Shown in pieces: positions 12,818-22,163 of a stretch of 64,000 bases of DNA. Origin of the DNA: VRUE01 sp963725085 (GTDB lineage Bacteria > Actinomycetota > Thermoleophilia > Solirubrobacterales > 70-9). Under the pieces are notes generated by a model. The model was not told where the DNA came from. It saw only the letters and a program-made list of their open reading frames with translations, and did no database searches. The DNA is taken from positions 558,001 through 622,000 of the forward strand of contig CAVRXM010000001.1 of the NCBI GenBank assembly GCA_963725085.1, written 5' to 3'. Every line of letters starts with the position of its first letter. Within the stretch, counting starts at the first letter, position 1. Made by a program: the position numbers and the translations under genes.

Positions 12818-13503
12818 GCCCGGGCCCGGAGGCCTCGCTCGACGACGCCGGCCGCGCCGCGCTCCGCAGGGTCCTCGAGCTGCTCGCCGCCGAGCGGGCC
12901 TCGGTCAGCTCCGTCGTCGACCCCGATCGGGCCTGGAAAATCCACGTCGCCGACAGCCTCAGCGGCCTCGACGTGGCCGACCTGGGGGATGCCCGGCGAA
13001 TCGCCGACGTCGGTTCCGGCGCCGGCTTCCCGGGCCTGCCGCTGGCGGTCGCGCTGCCGGCGGCCCGGGTCGACCTGATCGAGTCGATCGGCCGCAAGTG
13101 CGAGTTCCTCGAGCGGGCGATCGCCGGCGCGGGGATCGCGAACGCGCGCGTGCTCAACGCGCGCTCGGAGGACTGGGCCGCGGAGGGAGCCGAGGGAAGG
13201 GGGGCATATGACGCGGTCACCGCCCGCGCCGTCGGCAGGCTCTCGACGCTGGCCGAGCTGGCCTCGCCGCTGCTCCGCGATGGAGGCGTGCTGGTCGCCT
13301 GGAAGGGGAGGCGCGACGAGGAGGAGGAGCGCCAGGCCGAGCGGGCCGCGGCGGCGCTCGCGATGCGGCCGGAGGCGATCCTCGACGTCGGCCCCTACGC
13401 CGGCAGCCGCAACCGCCACCTGCACGTCCTGCGGAAGACGGGACCGACGCCGAAGGATCTTCCGCGCCGTCCGGGAATCGCGAAGAAGCGCCCCCGCGGC
13501 TGA
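12814..13503 (+). CDS. rsmG: 16S rRNA (guanine-N7) methyltransferase RsmG
   Basis: This 229-residue SAM-dependent methyltransferase of the GidB/RsmG family modifies G527 of 16S rRNA. The SAM-binding motif is IADVGSGAGFPGLPLAVALP. VTARAVGRLSTLAELASPLL is the conserved second block. The GTG start at 12814 overlaps the khpB stop as GTGA, so the two are translationally coupled. It precedes parA by 28 bases, the classic jag-rsmG-parA-parB order near the origin. Confidence 0.95.
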   Translation: MSPGPEASLDDAGRAALRRVLELLAAERASVSSVVDPDRAWKIHVADSLSGLDVADLGDARRIADVGSGAGFPGLPLAVALPAARVDLIESIGRKCEFLERAIAGAGIANARVLNARSEDWAAEGAEGRGAYDAVTARAVGRLSTLAELASPLLRDGGVLVAWKGRRDEEEERQAERAAAALAMRPEAILDVGPYAGSRNRHLHVLRKTGPTPKDLPRRPGIAKKRPRG

Positions 13504-13531
13504 GGCCCGGCGGCAACTAACCTGCGCGCCG

Positions 13532-14291
13532 ATGGGCCTGGTGCACGCGATCGCCAATCAGAAGGGCGGGGTCGGGAAGACGACCACCGCCGTCAACCTC
13601 GCCGCCTGCATCGCGAAGGGCGGCGCCCAGACCCTGCTCGTCGACCTCGACCCCCAGTGCAACGCGACCACCGCGCTCGGCGGCCGCCCATGACCTGCAT
13701 CCCTCTTCCTACGACTGCCTGATCGGCGACGTCTCCGTGGCCGAGGCGGCGCGCCCGGCGGGCCCCGACAACCTCTGGCTGGTGCCCGCCAGCCGCGACC
13801 TCGCCGGCGCCTCGGTCGAGCTACCGCGGCTCGAGGGCTCGGAGACGCGGCTGCGCGAACGGCTCGGCCCGGTCCGGGAGCGGTTCGCCTTCACGATGCT
13901 CGACTGCCCACCCTCGCTCGGCCCGGTCAGCGTCAACGCGCTCGCCGCCGCCGACCGGGTGATCGTCCCGGTCCAGGCCGAGTACCTCGCGCTCGAGGGC
14001 CTGGTCCAGTTCCTTGACACGGTGGGGATGATCCGGCGTGAGTTGAACCCCTCACTGAATGTGTCGGGTCTGTTGATCACTATGCATGACGAGCGCACGC
14101 GGCTCGCCCAGGACGTCGAGCGGGAGCTGCGCGACCACTTTCCGGAAATGGTCTTCGAGACAGTCATACCCCGCAGCGTCAGGGTCGCCGAGGCGCCGAG
14201 CTACGGACTGCCCGTGACCGAGCACGCCCCCTCCTCGCGCGGCTCGGACGCTTACCGCGCGCTGGCCCAGGAGGTCTCGGCCCGTGGCTAG
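13532..14291 (+). CDS. parA: Chromosome-partitioning ATPase ParA (one frame break near 13691)
   Basis: Deviant Walker A ATPase that segregates the origin with ParB. The start MGLVHAIANQKGGVGKTTTAV carries the KGGVGKTT motif, and Walker A' DLDPQCNATTALG follows. The frame breaks at about 13691 after LGGRP and continues DLHPSSYDCLIGDVSVAEA. The rest is intact, with FAFTMLDCPPSLGPVSVNAL (Walker B region) and PVQAEYLALEGL. Corrected length is 252 residues. It overlaps parB by 8 bases. Confidence 0.92.
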
Positions 14292-15145
14292 CCCGGGGAT
14301 CGGCCGCGGCCTCGCCGCGATCCTGCCGGAGGCCTCCGGCGACGACGTCGGCGACCTCTGCGAGCTGCGGATCGATCTGATCAAGCCCAACCCGAACCAG
14401 CCGCGCAAGCGCTTCGACGCCGAGTCGCTCAGCGGCCTCGCGTCCTCGATCGAGGCGAGCGGAGTCGTCCAGCCCCTCCTCGTCCGCCCGCTGCCCGACG
14501 GCAGCTACGAGCTGATCGCCGGCGAGCGGCGCTGGCGCGCGGCGCAGCAGGCCGGCCTCGAGAAGGTGCCGGCGATCGTCCGCGAGTCCGAGCGTGCCGA
14601 GCGGCTCCAGGTGGCGCTGATCGAGAACGTCGTCCGCGAGGACCTCAACCCGATCGACGAGGCCCGGGCCTGCGCGGCGCTGGTCGACGACCTCGGGCTC
14701 TCGAAAGAGGAGCTGGCAAAAAGGATCGGCCGCAGCCGGCCGGCGGTCTCGAACCTGATCCGGCTTCTCGAGCTGCCCGACGACGCCCTCGCCCTGCTCG
14801 AGTCGGGAGAGCTCACGGAGGGCCACGGCCGGGCCCTGCTCGGCGATCCGCGGCAACGATGCGCGCCGCCGCCTCGCGCGCGACGCGGCAAAGGGCGGTT
14901 GGTCGGTTCGAGAGACCGAGAACCGGGTTAAGTTGGCCAGCCAGCCAAACCGCCGGCCGCGTCCCGAGCCGGTCGACGCCGAGCGCCAGGCGGCACTGCG
15001 TGAGGTCGGCGACGAGCTCGAGTCGAGCATCGGCCACGAGGTCCGGGTGCGTCCGCGCGGCGAGGAGATCGTCGTCGAGATCCACCTCACCGATCTCGCC
15101 GAGACGCTCGAGCTGGCCCGCCGTCTCGGCAAGCGCCGGCGCTGA
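14284..15145 (+). CDS. parB: Chromosome-partitioning protein ParB (one frame break near 14852)
   Basis: parS-binding CTPase partner of ParA. It starts at GTG, with the sequence near the start reading GIGRGLAAILPEAS. The CTP-binding core follows as QPLLVRPLPDGSYELIAGERRWRAA and IENVVREDLNPIDEA. A helix-turn-helix (LSKEELAKRIGRSRPAVSN) binds parS. The frame breaks near 14852 between LLGDP and GNDARRRLARDAAKGGW. The C-terminal dimer domain is in the second frame and ends LARRLGKRRR. Corrected length is 286 residues. Its start overlaps the parA stop. Confidence 0.93.
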
Positions 15146-15196
15146 ACGACCGCGGCGGACAGCGACGGGCGGCCGCTATCATCGCGCTGTTCTCGC

Positions 15197-15270
<74 letters not shown>

Positions 15271-15345
15271 CTGCGCATATGGCTCCCGCGATCCGGCTTC
15301 GGCGCGGACCTATAATGGGCGGCCATCCAGCGTGGGAGCGAGTTT

Positions 15346-15837
15346 GTGCAGCAGATGCAGATCTACGGTGTCAGCTTCGACATGGTCGGCAAGCAGCCGA
15401 TCGTCTTGCTGAAGACCGTCGACGGGAACAGGTTCCTGCCGATCTGGATCGGACACCCCGAGGCGGCGGCGATCCTGATGAAGCTCCAGGGCGCCTCGAC
15501 GCCGCGGCCGATGACCCACGACCTGCTCTCCGACGTGCTCGAGCAGCTCGACGCGAAATGCGAGCGGGTCTCGGTGACCGAACTGCGCGACAACACCTTC
15601 TACGCCTCGATCACGGTCTCGATCGACGGCACCGAGCTCGAGATCGACTCGCGCCCCTCCGATGCGCTCGCCCTCGCGGTCAGGGTCTCGGCCCCGATCT
15701 TCGCCGCCGAGGACGTGATCGAGGAGTCGGCGATCGAGTTCGAGCATGAGGTCGAGGACACCGAGGAGGTCGTCGACAAGTTCAAGGAGTTCCTCGACGA
15801 GGTCTCCCCGGACGACTTCGCCCAGGGCAATTCGTAA
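15346..15837 (+). CDS. Bifunctional nuclease family protein (DUF151)
   Basis: This 163-residue protein of the bifunctional nuclease (BFN/DUF151) family shows the conserved core LPIWIGHPEAAAILMKLQG, MTHDLLSDVLEQL and SRPSDALALAVRVSAPIF. The C-terminus is acidic (EFEHEVEDTEEVVDKFKEFLDE), consistent with an added UVR-like helix pair. Members are reported to cleave RNA and DNA in plants and are common in actinobacteria, where the role is unclear. It starts at GTG 15346. It converges on ddl, with a 75-base repeat filling the gap. Confidence 0.85.
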   Translation: MQQMQIYGVSFDMVGKQPIVLLKTVDGNRFLPIWIGHPEAAAILMKLQGASTPRPMTHDLLSDVLEQLDAKCERVSVTELRDNTFYASITVSIDGTELEIDSRPSDALALAVRVSAPIFAAEDVIEESAIEFEHEVEDTEEVVDKFKEFLDEVSPDDFAQGNS

Positions 15838-15840
15838 AAC

Positions 15841-15915
15841 GCCGCCTCCTCTGCTCCCGCTCGGGCCGGGGGAATCAGATATGGACTGGCCCTCGCTCCC
15901 GCGTCCGGGGGCGGC
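15841..15915 (-). repeat. 75-base intergenic repeat, copy A
   Basis: Read on the minus strand this 75-base block begins GCCGCCCCCGGACGCGG and ends GAGGAGGCGGC. It matches copy B (60267-60341, plus strand) at 67 of 75 positions by my hand alignment, with no gaps. The ends form a short inverted repeat GCCGCC/GGCGGC. It lies flush against the ddl stop codon. Confidence 0.8.
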
Positions 15916-16854
15916 TTATTGCTTCAGCGCGACGGGCGAGGCGAGCTTGAGGATCCGCTCGACCAATTCCTCGAACGAGAGCCCGGCGGCCTCGGCGGCC
16001 TGCGGCAGGAGGCTGGTGTCGGTCAGGCCCGGGATCGCGTTGACCTCCAGCACCTGGGGGCCGTTGCCCTTCTCGAGGATCACGTCGACCCGGGAGAAGC
16101 CGGTGCACCCGAGCGCCTCGTAGGCGGCGAGCGCGACGGAGGTCACCGCGGCCGCCTCCTCCTCGGTGAGATCGGCGGGGCAGACGAACTCGGTTCGCCC
16201 GATCTCGTAGCGCGCCTCGAAGTCGTAGCGGTCGCCGCCGACCGGGATCGCCTCGACGATCGGCAGCGGCTCGTCGCCGAGGATGCTCACCGCCAGCTCG
16301 CGTCCGTCGACGAAGCGCTCGAGCACGACGCGGTCGTCGTAGCTGAAGGCCGAGACCAGCGCCTCGGGGACCTCGGCCCGGCTCGCGGCGAACCTGACCC
16401 CGAGCGACGAGCCGCCCCGGCTCGGCTTGACGACGAGCGGGTAGCCGAGCCGATCCTCGAGGTGGTCGAGGGCGTCGGTCGCCCCCAGTTCGCGGAACGC
16501 GGTTTCGTTGAACGCGAGCCAGTCGGGTGTCGGGATCCCCGCGGCGCGGAACTCGTGCTTGGCGAGTGCCTTGTCGATGCAGCGGACGCAGGCGGCGACG
16601 CCGGGGCCGGTGAACGGGATGCCGAGGATCTCGAGCAGCTCCTGGACCGTCCCGTCCTCGCCGCCGGGGCCGTGCATCGCGACGAACGCGATCTCGGGCC
16701 GGTGCCGGTTCAGCTCCTCGACCAGCTCGGCGCCGGCGTCGATCGAGGTGACGTCGTGGCCGAGCCTGGCGAGCCCCTCCTCGACCCGGGCGGCCGAGCG
16801 CAGCGAGACGCCGCGCTCGAGCGACCTGCCGCCCTTGAGGACCGCCACCTTCAC
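15916..16854 (-). CDS. ddl: D-alanine--D-alanine ligase
   Basis: ATP-grasp ligase that joins two D-alanines for peptidoglycan precursors; 312 residues, intact. Motifs seen are FVAMHGPGGEDGTVQ (N-terminal substrate loop), GYPLVVKPSRGGSSLGV (ATP-grasp lysine and serine loop), SRVDVILEK and VLEVNAIPGLTDTSLLP (metal-binding Glu/Asn and D-Ala loop). It starts at GTG 16854, overlapping the upstream aminotransferase stop (GTGA), so the pair is translationally coupled. Confidence 0.95.
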   Translation of the reverse strand: MKVAVLKGGRSLERGVSLRSAARVEEGLARLGHDVTSIDAGAELVEELNRHRPEIAFVAMHGPGGEDGTVQELLEILGIPFTGPGVAACVRCIDKALAKHEFRAAGIPTPDWLAFNETAFRELGATDALDHLEDRLGYPLVVKPSRGGSSLGVRFAASRAEVPEALVSAFSYDDRVVLERFVDGRELAVSILGDEPLPIVEAIPVGGDRYDFEARYEIGRTEFVCPADLTEEEAAAVTSVALAAYEALGCTGFSRVDVILEKGNGPQVLEVNAIPGLTDTSLLPQAAEAAGLSFEELVERILKLASPVALKQ

Positions 16855-18294
16855 GCCGACTCCTCCTTGCGGAACGGGAGGACGTCCCCACCTTTGTCCT
16901 GGCCGGCTCGGCCCTCCTCGGCCTCCGGGAGAGACAGACTGCGACCGGAGGCCGATGAGGCCTTGGCAGAATCAATTCCGCCCATGTCCTCCGCTTCGCG
17001 TCCGGGCATGGGCGGGTGCTCCCGGGTCAGGGTCGAGTAGAGGTCGACCTGCTGGGCGACCACCTTGCCGATCCGCCGCACCCCCTCGCGCGATCTCGGC
17101 GTCGCCGGAGCCCGAGAAGTTGAGCCGCATCGAGTTGCGGCCGCGCTCGTCGACGTACGCGGCCTGGCCGGGGACGAAGGCGACGTCCTCGCGCAGCGCC
17201 CTGGCGAGCAGGTCGCCGGTGTCGATGAAGTCCGGCAGCGTCGCCCAGATGAAGAGCCCGCCCTCGGGGTCGGTCCAGCTCGCCTCCGGCGGGAAGTGCT
17301 CGCGCAGCGCGGCGATCATCGTGTCGCGCCGGCCGCGGTAGATCTCGACCAGGCTCTCGATGTACTCCCGCCAACGACCTTCGGCGAAGTACTCGCGGAC
17401 AAAGAACTGGGTCAGGGTCGAGGTGCAGAGGTCGGCAGCCTGCTTGCCGAGCACGATCTTCTCCATCACCGGCGGCGGCGCGACCGCCCAGCCGAGCCGG
17501 ATCCCGGGGGAGAGGATCTTCGAGAACGTCCCGATGTAGATGACGTAGTCGCCGCCGTCGAGCTGGTAGAGCGGCGGCAGGGGCTCGCCGCCGAAACGGA
17601 GGAGGCCGTAGGGGTTGTCCTCGACGACGAGCATCTCGCGACCGCGCGCGAGCTCGACCAGGCGTTGGCGGCGGTGCAGCGACATCGTCACCCCCGCCGG
17701 GTTCTGGAAGGTCGGGACCGAGTAGACGAATTTCGGCCGCCGCCCCTCGCGGTCGAGCCGCTCGAGGACCGCTTCGAGCTCGTCGATCCTCATCCCGTCC
17801 TCGTCGCACTCGATCTGGATGACGTCGGCCTCGTAGCTGCAGAAGACCGGGATCGCCCCGGGGTAGGACGGCGCCTCGCAGATGACGACGTCGCCGGGGT
17901 CGAGGAGGGTCTTGGAGACGAGGTCGATCGCCTGCTGGCCGCCGGTGGTGACGATCACATCGTCGTGGTCGGGGAGCATCCCCTCCGCCCCCATCACCTG
18001 GATGATGCAGTCCACCGTCTCCTCGAAGCCCTCGGTCGGCCCGTACTGAAGGGCCTCGGCGGCCGAGGTCTGCGCGATCCGGGTCATGTCGGCGGCGAAG
18101 GTCGCGGGCGGGAAGGTCGAGGTGTCGGGAAGGCCCCCCGCCAGTGAGATCACCTCGGGGCGGGCGGTGATCGCCATCAGGTCCCGCATCGCCGATGACC
18201 GCATGACCTTCGTCCGTCCGGCGAACAGCCCGGCGTACCGCTCGAGGTCCCGCGTGAGCGTGTGCGCTCGCCGCCGGTGAGGGGGTTCGGGCAT
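16851..18294 (-). CDS. PLP-dependent aminotransferase, class I/II, 2-aminoadipate type (one frame break near 17085)
   Basis: Fold-type I aminotransferase resembling the LysN/MocR-catalytic group that transaminates 2-aminoadipate, aromatic or branched amino acids. It shows ISLAGGLPDTSTFP, TTGGQQAIDLVSKTLLDPGD, VYSVPTFQNPAGVTMS, and YIGTFSKILSPGIRLGW with the PLP lysine. A frame break near 17085 lies between NFSGSGDAEI and REGVRRIGKVV. After correction it is 480 residues, including a C-terminal tail of about 60 residues beyond the usual end. There is no DNA-binding domain. It is coupled to ddl, so a link to cell-wall amino acids is possible but unproven. Confidence 0.85.
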
Positions 18295-18384
18295 CACACA
18301 GCCTCGCGCTTCGCTCGCTGCGCAAAGAGCCAGAGATGGATGCTTGCTCGCTCCGCGCTCATCCATGAAGTGTAGGTTTTTCGC

Positions 18385-18819
18385 ATGAGCTTTCTTGAGG
18401 GGGTCGGCTTCGAGGTGGGCATCGGCATCGCGATCGGGATGCTGGCCGGGACCACCGGAACCCACGGCTCGGCGCGGGGACGGATGACCCTGCTCGCCGC
18501 GGTGATCGGCTTCGTCGTCGGGTATCTGCTCGCCGGCCACGCCGACCTCGACAACCTGCTCGGGGCGGTCTTCTGCCTCGCCGGCGCCGCCTTCGGCTGC
18601 ATCGTCGTCAGCGACATCGTCTTCGGCGCCGGCAGGCGCGAGGGGGGAGGGGGCGCCGCGCTCGGCTTCCTGGTCTCGCTGGCCGCGATCGTCGTCGCCG
18701 TCGCCGCGCTGCTGGTTCCGGACGTGACCCTGCTGGTCATCATCGCCCTCGCCTGGCTCGGCTTCGCCCGCCACCGCCGCGCCAAGCGCAAACACGAGGG
18801 GCTTCGCGTTCTCCGATAA
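18385..18819 (+). CDS. Small integral membrane protein, unknown function
   Basis: I do not recognise the family. The protein is 144 residues with four predicted hydrophobic helices (around VGIGIAIGMLAG, MTLLAAVIGFVVGYLLAG, LLGAVFCLAGAAFGCIVVSDI, and a long LGFLVSLAAIVVAVAALLV segment). It ends in a basic tail RHRRAKRKHEGLRVLR, which predicts a cytoplasmic C-terminus. It starts at ATG 18385, divergent from the aminotransferase. The 90-base gap between them contains a weak ATGGATG/CATCCAT inverted repeat. Confidence 0.7.
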   Translation: MSFLEGVGFEVGIGIAIGMLAGTTGTHGSARGRMTLLAAVIGFVVGYLLAGHADLDNLLGAVFCLAGAAFGCIVVSDIVFGAGRREGGGGAALGFLVSLAAIVVAVAALLVPDVTLLVIIALAWLGFARHRRAKRKHEGLRVLR

Positions 18820-18916
18820 CAAGCGCCGTGAGTCCCGAGGCGGCGTCTTGTTCTTTCAAGGGCGGCGCAGCGGGTCCCGGGGTCCGATGACAGTCATCAT
18901 TCGGCCGGGATGACCG

Positions 18917-20437
18917 ATGGGCGATAAGAAGCTGGTCCTCACCTACGTCGACTCGCTCCGGACCGACATGCTGGAGCGGACGATCGAGGAAGGGAAAGCG
19001 CCGACCTTCGAGGCCCTGCTCGAGCACGGGACGCTGATCCCCGACTGCGTCTCGAGCTTCCCGTCGGTCACCCCCGTGGCCTGCGCCGAGATGGTCACCG
19101 GCGTCGCCGCCGACCGCCACTGGATCAGCGGCATGAACTGGTACCACCGGCTCGAGCGGCGCTACGTCGAGTACGGGTCCTCACTCGAGGCGACCCGGGC
19201 GGTCGGCGTCTTCCGGGCGCTCTACGACCTCGTCTACAACATGAACCTGGCCCACCTCAGCCCCGAGGTGCCGACTCTCTTCGAGCGCCTCGACGACGCC
19301 GGTGCCCGCACCGCCTGCACGCCCTTCCTGATCTACCGCGGCCGCCACCGCCACCAGGTCTCGCTCGAGGGGCTGATGCGGCGCGCGGTCGTCGACGCCG
19401 GGCGGCTCAAATTCGACCACCACACCTGGGGGCCGGGCGAGCTCTTCTACGGCGATCTCTACGCGAGCCGCGACGTTCCGTGCAAGTCGACCTCGATCCC
19501 CGGCAACCGCGACAGCTACGCGGCCTGCTGCGCCGCCGAGCTCGCCCGCGACGGCGGCTTCGACTTCCTCCTGCTCTCGCTGCCCGACAACGACAACCAC
19601 TCCCACCGTTACGGGCCGGAGGCGAGCGGCGAGTCGATCGCCCGGGCCGACGAGTGCTTCGCGATGCTGGTCGAGGCCGCCGGGGGCCTCGACCGGTTCC
19701 TCGAGGACCATGCCCTGATCCTGGTCGCCGATCATTCCCACTCCGAGGTCGACCGGGGGCTGCCGCTGGCGGACCTCCTCGGGCAGGAGTGGTCGGTGCT
19801 GAAGCCCTCCGAGGACCGCCCCGAGCAGGCCCAGCTCGCCGTCAGCCCGACGGGACGGGCGGCGCACGTCTACCTCCTGCCGGCCGACGGGGACACCGCC
19901 GACCACCGCGAGGTCTGCGAGTCGCTGGCGGCGACCGAAGGGGTCGACCTCGTCTGCTGGCTCGAGGGCGCCGGTGGCACGCCGCTGCCGAGGCCGGAGG
20001 CCGGCGGGCCCGACGGCGAGGAGGTCTGGGCCGTCGTCGAGCGGCGCGGCCGCCGCCTGCGCTTCCGGCCCGGGGGGCCACTCACCGACCTCCGCGGAGG
20101 GGAGTGGGAGGTGGAGGGCGAGCACGATGCCCTCGCCGCCGAGGTCGCCGCCGGCAGGTTGCGGAGCGAGCTCTACCCGGACCCTCTCGCCCGCGTCCAC
20201 GCCGCGCTGACCGCGCCTCACGCCGGCGACATGATCGTCTCCCTCGCCCCCGGGTACGAGGCGCTCGACTGGGGCGGAACCAGCCACGCCGGGGGCGGAA
20301 GCCACGGCTCGCTGATGCGCGACGACTCGCTCGGGCCGCTCCTCTTCTGCGGCTGCGGCCCGGACGACGCCGCCGACCGCGAGCAGTGGGCCCTGCGCGA
20401 CGTGGCGCCGGCGGTGCTCGATCATTTCGGCCTGTGA
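18917..20437 (+). CDS. Alkaline-phosphatase-superfamily phosphodiesterase (type I phosphodiesterase/nucleotide pyrophosphatase)
   Basis: This 506-residue protein has the metal-binding pattern of the superfamily: an early Asp in LVLTYVDSLRTDM and the nucleophile region SFPSVTPVACAEMVTG with a threonine. LPDNDNHSHRYGPE supplies Asp/His, LVADHSHSEVD supplies Asp-His, and a late histidine lies in GGSHGSLM. It should hydrolyse a phosphodiester or phosphomonoester; the substrate is unknown. I see no signal peptide. It is followed after 16 bases by a polytopic glycosyltransferase-like gene, so the pair may act in envelope glycolipid or polyprenyl-phosphate metabolism. Confidence 0.83.
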   Translation: MGDKKLVLTYVDSLRTDMLERTIEEGKAPTFEALLEHGTLIPDCVSSFPSVTPVACAEMVTGVAADRHWISGMNWYHRLERRYVEYGSSLEATRAVGVFRALYDLVYNMNLAHLSPEVPTLFERLDDAGARTACTPFLIYRGRHRHQVSLEGLMRRAVVDAGRLKFDHHTWGPGELFYGDLYASRDVPCKSTSIPGNRDSYAACCAAELARDGGFDFLLLSLPDNDNHSHRYGPEASGESIARADECFAMLVEAAGGLDRFLEDHALILVADHSHSEVDRGLPLADLLGQEWSVLKPSEDRPEQAQLAVSPTGRAAHVYLLPADGDTADHREVCESLAATEGVDLVCWLEGAGGTPLPRPEAGGPDGEEVWAVVERRGRRLRFRPGGPLTDLRGGEWEVEGEHDALAAEVAAGRLRSELYPDPLARVHAALTAPHAGDMIVSLAPGYEALDWGGTSHAGGGSHGSLMRDDSLGPLLFCGCGPDDAADREQWALRDVAPAVLDHFGL

Positions 20438-20453
20438 AGGACGAGGTCGTTCT

Positions 20454-22163
20454 GTGAGGCGCGCGGCAGCGCTCGCCGCTCTGCTCCTCGCCTGCCTTCC
20501 GGCTCCCGCCCTCGCCGCGTCGGGTGACATTTCCGCGGCCGAAGCGAGCGCCAGGGCCGATCGCGACCCGAAGGTCGTCGAAGAGCGGCGCGAGCACCCC
20601 GGGATGACCTCGAGCGCCGCGATGAACGACGGCAACTGGGAGGTCAGCTACTTCGCTGCAGACGAACGAGTGGCCCTCGCGATCGTCGACCCGCGGAGCG
20701 GCGTGGTGACCGAGTCGTGGACCGGCTACCAGGTCGGGTGGAAGATGGCCCGCGGATACTCCGGCGCCTTCGGTCATAGGTTGAACGCGCCCTACGTGAT
20801 CCTCCCCCTCTTCGCTCTGTTCGCGCTCGGGTTGATCGACTGGCGCCGCCCGTGGCGGCTCGCCACGCTCGACGTCGCCGTCCTCCTCGGCTTCGGCATC
20901 TCGCACTGGTTCTTCAACCGAGCCGAGATCGGCGTCTCGGTCCCGCTCCAGTACCCGGTTCTCCTCTACCTCCTGGGGAGGGCTCTCTGGATCGGGTTGC
21001 GCAGGAGGGGCGAGGGAATCCGGCCGGTCTGGCCGACGACGTGGCTGATCGTCGCCACCCTCTTCCTGATCGGCCTCCGGGTCGGGCTCAACGTCGCCGA
21101 CGCGGGGACGATCGACGTCGGCTACGCGAGCGTGGTCGGAGCCGACCGGATCGAGCACGGCGAACGGCTCTACGGCAACTTCCCCGAGGACGTCTCGGCG
21201 GGGGACACCTATGGCCCGGTCAACTACGTCGCCTACGTCCCGTTCGAGGCGATCTGGCCATGGCACGGGACCTGGGACGACCTCCCCGCCTCCCACGGCG
21301 CCGCGGTCGTCTTCGACCTGGCTACGATTGCGCTCCTCGTCCTGCTCGCGCTGCGGATCCGCCCCGGGCCCGCCGGGCGCCGCCTCGCAGCGGTGCTCGC
21401 ATTCGCCTGGGCCGCCTACCCCTACACCGCCCTGCCGCTGGAGACGAACTCGAACGACACCCTGGTCGCGCTGCTCCTCGTCGCGACGCTCCTGGTCCTC
21501 GCCCGCCCGGTTTATCGGGGCGTCTTCGCAGCCCTTGCGGGCCTGACGAAGTTCGCCCCCCTCATCCTCGCCCCGATGCTGGCCACGTACCGCCCCTCGC
21601 CGTCCAACGCGGTGGATCCTCTGGCGGGTGGCGTGGCAGGAGGAGGGGTCGAGGACAGCCCGGCCCGCAGATCCCCTCCTCCTGCCGCGACAGGACCCGC
21701 CAGCCGGTCCACCCTGTTGTTCGCAGTGGCGTTCGCGGCCACCGCCGGGCTGCTGATGCTCTGGCCGGTCATCGACCCCGGCCTCGCCACCTTCTGGGAC
21801 CGCACGCTCGGTTACCAGGCCGGCCGCGACTCGCCGTTCAGCATCTGGGGCCAGGTCCCCGGCCTCGAGCCGCTGCGGATCGCGATTCTCGTCGGGGTCG
21901 CCGCGCTCTCGGTCGCCTTCGCCTTCCGCCCGCGGCGGAAGTCGCTGGTCCAGGTCGCCGCCCTCGCCGCGGCCCTGATCATCGCCCTGCAGCTGACGGC
22001 GATGCACTGGTTCTACCTCTACATCGTCTGGTTCTTCCCGCTGCTGCTGGTCGCGATGTGCGAGGGCGCGGAGCCCCCGGCCTCCGATCGGCGCGAGCCG
22101 GTTACCCGGTCGGAGCCGGCATCAGAACCTGCTCGATCGAGTCAGCCCGTCCCTTCTGGTTGA
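20454..22163 (+). CDS. Polytopic membrane glycosyltransferase-like protein (GT-C / GT87-like)
   Basis: This 569-residue membrane protein has an N-terminal signal-like segment (ALAALLLACLPAPALAASG) and a soluble region of about 80 residues. At least eight hydrophobic helices follow. The pattern AYPYTALPLETNSNDTLVALLL and the loop GLTKFAPLILAPML resemble the polyprenyl-phosphate-dependent mannosyltransferases of the GT87 (DUF2029) type. I assign it only at the GT-C-like level. It starts at GTG 20454 just after the phosphodiesterase gene. Its last 62 bases overlap the convergent metallophosphoesterase, so the C-terminal tail is low-complexity and possibly dispensable. Confidence 0.7.
   Translation: MRRAAALAALLLACLPAPALAASGDISAAEASARADRDPKVVEERREHPGMTSSAAMNDGNWEVSYFAADERVALAIVDPRSGVVTESWTGYQVGWKMARGYSGAFGHRLNAPYVILPLFALFALGLIDWRRPWRLATLDVAVLLGFGISHWFFNRAEIGVSVPLQYPVLLYLLGRALWIGLRRRGEGIRPVWPTTWLIVATLFLIGLRVGLNVADAGTIDVGYASVVGADRIEHGERLYGNFPEDVSAGDTYGPVNYVAYVPFEAIWPWHGTWDDLPASHGAAVVFDLATIALLVLLALRIRPGPAGRRLAAVLAFAWAAYPYTALPLETNSNDTLVALLLVATLLVLARPVYRGVFAALAGLTKFAPLILAPMLATYRPSPSNAVDPLAGGVAGGGVEDSPARRSPPPAATGPASRSTLLFAVAFAATAGLLMLWPVIDPGLATFWDRTLGYQAGRDSPFSIWGQVPGLEPLRIAILVGVAALSVAFAFRPRRKSLVQVAALAAALIIALQLTAMHWFYLYIVWFFPLLLVAMCEGAEPPASDRREPVTRSEPASEPARSSQPVPSG

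Noticed and set aside
18301..18384. Riboswitch or promoter between the aminotransferase and the membrane protein
   Set aside because: Only a 7-base ATGGATG/CATCCAT repeat and GCTCGC-rich sequence are visible; no recognised motif.
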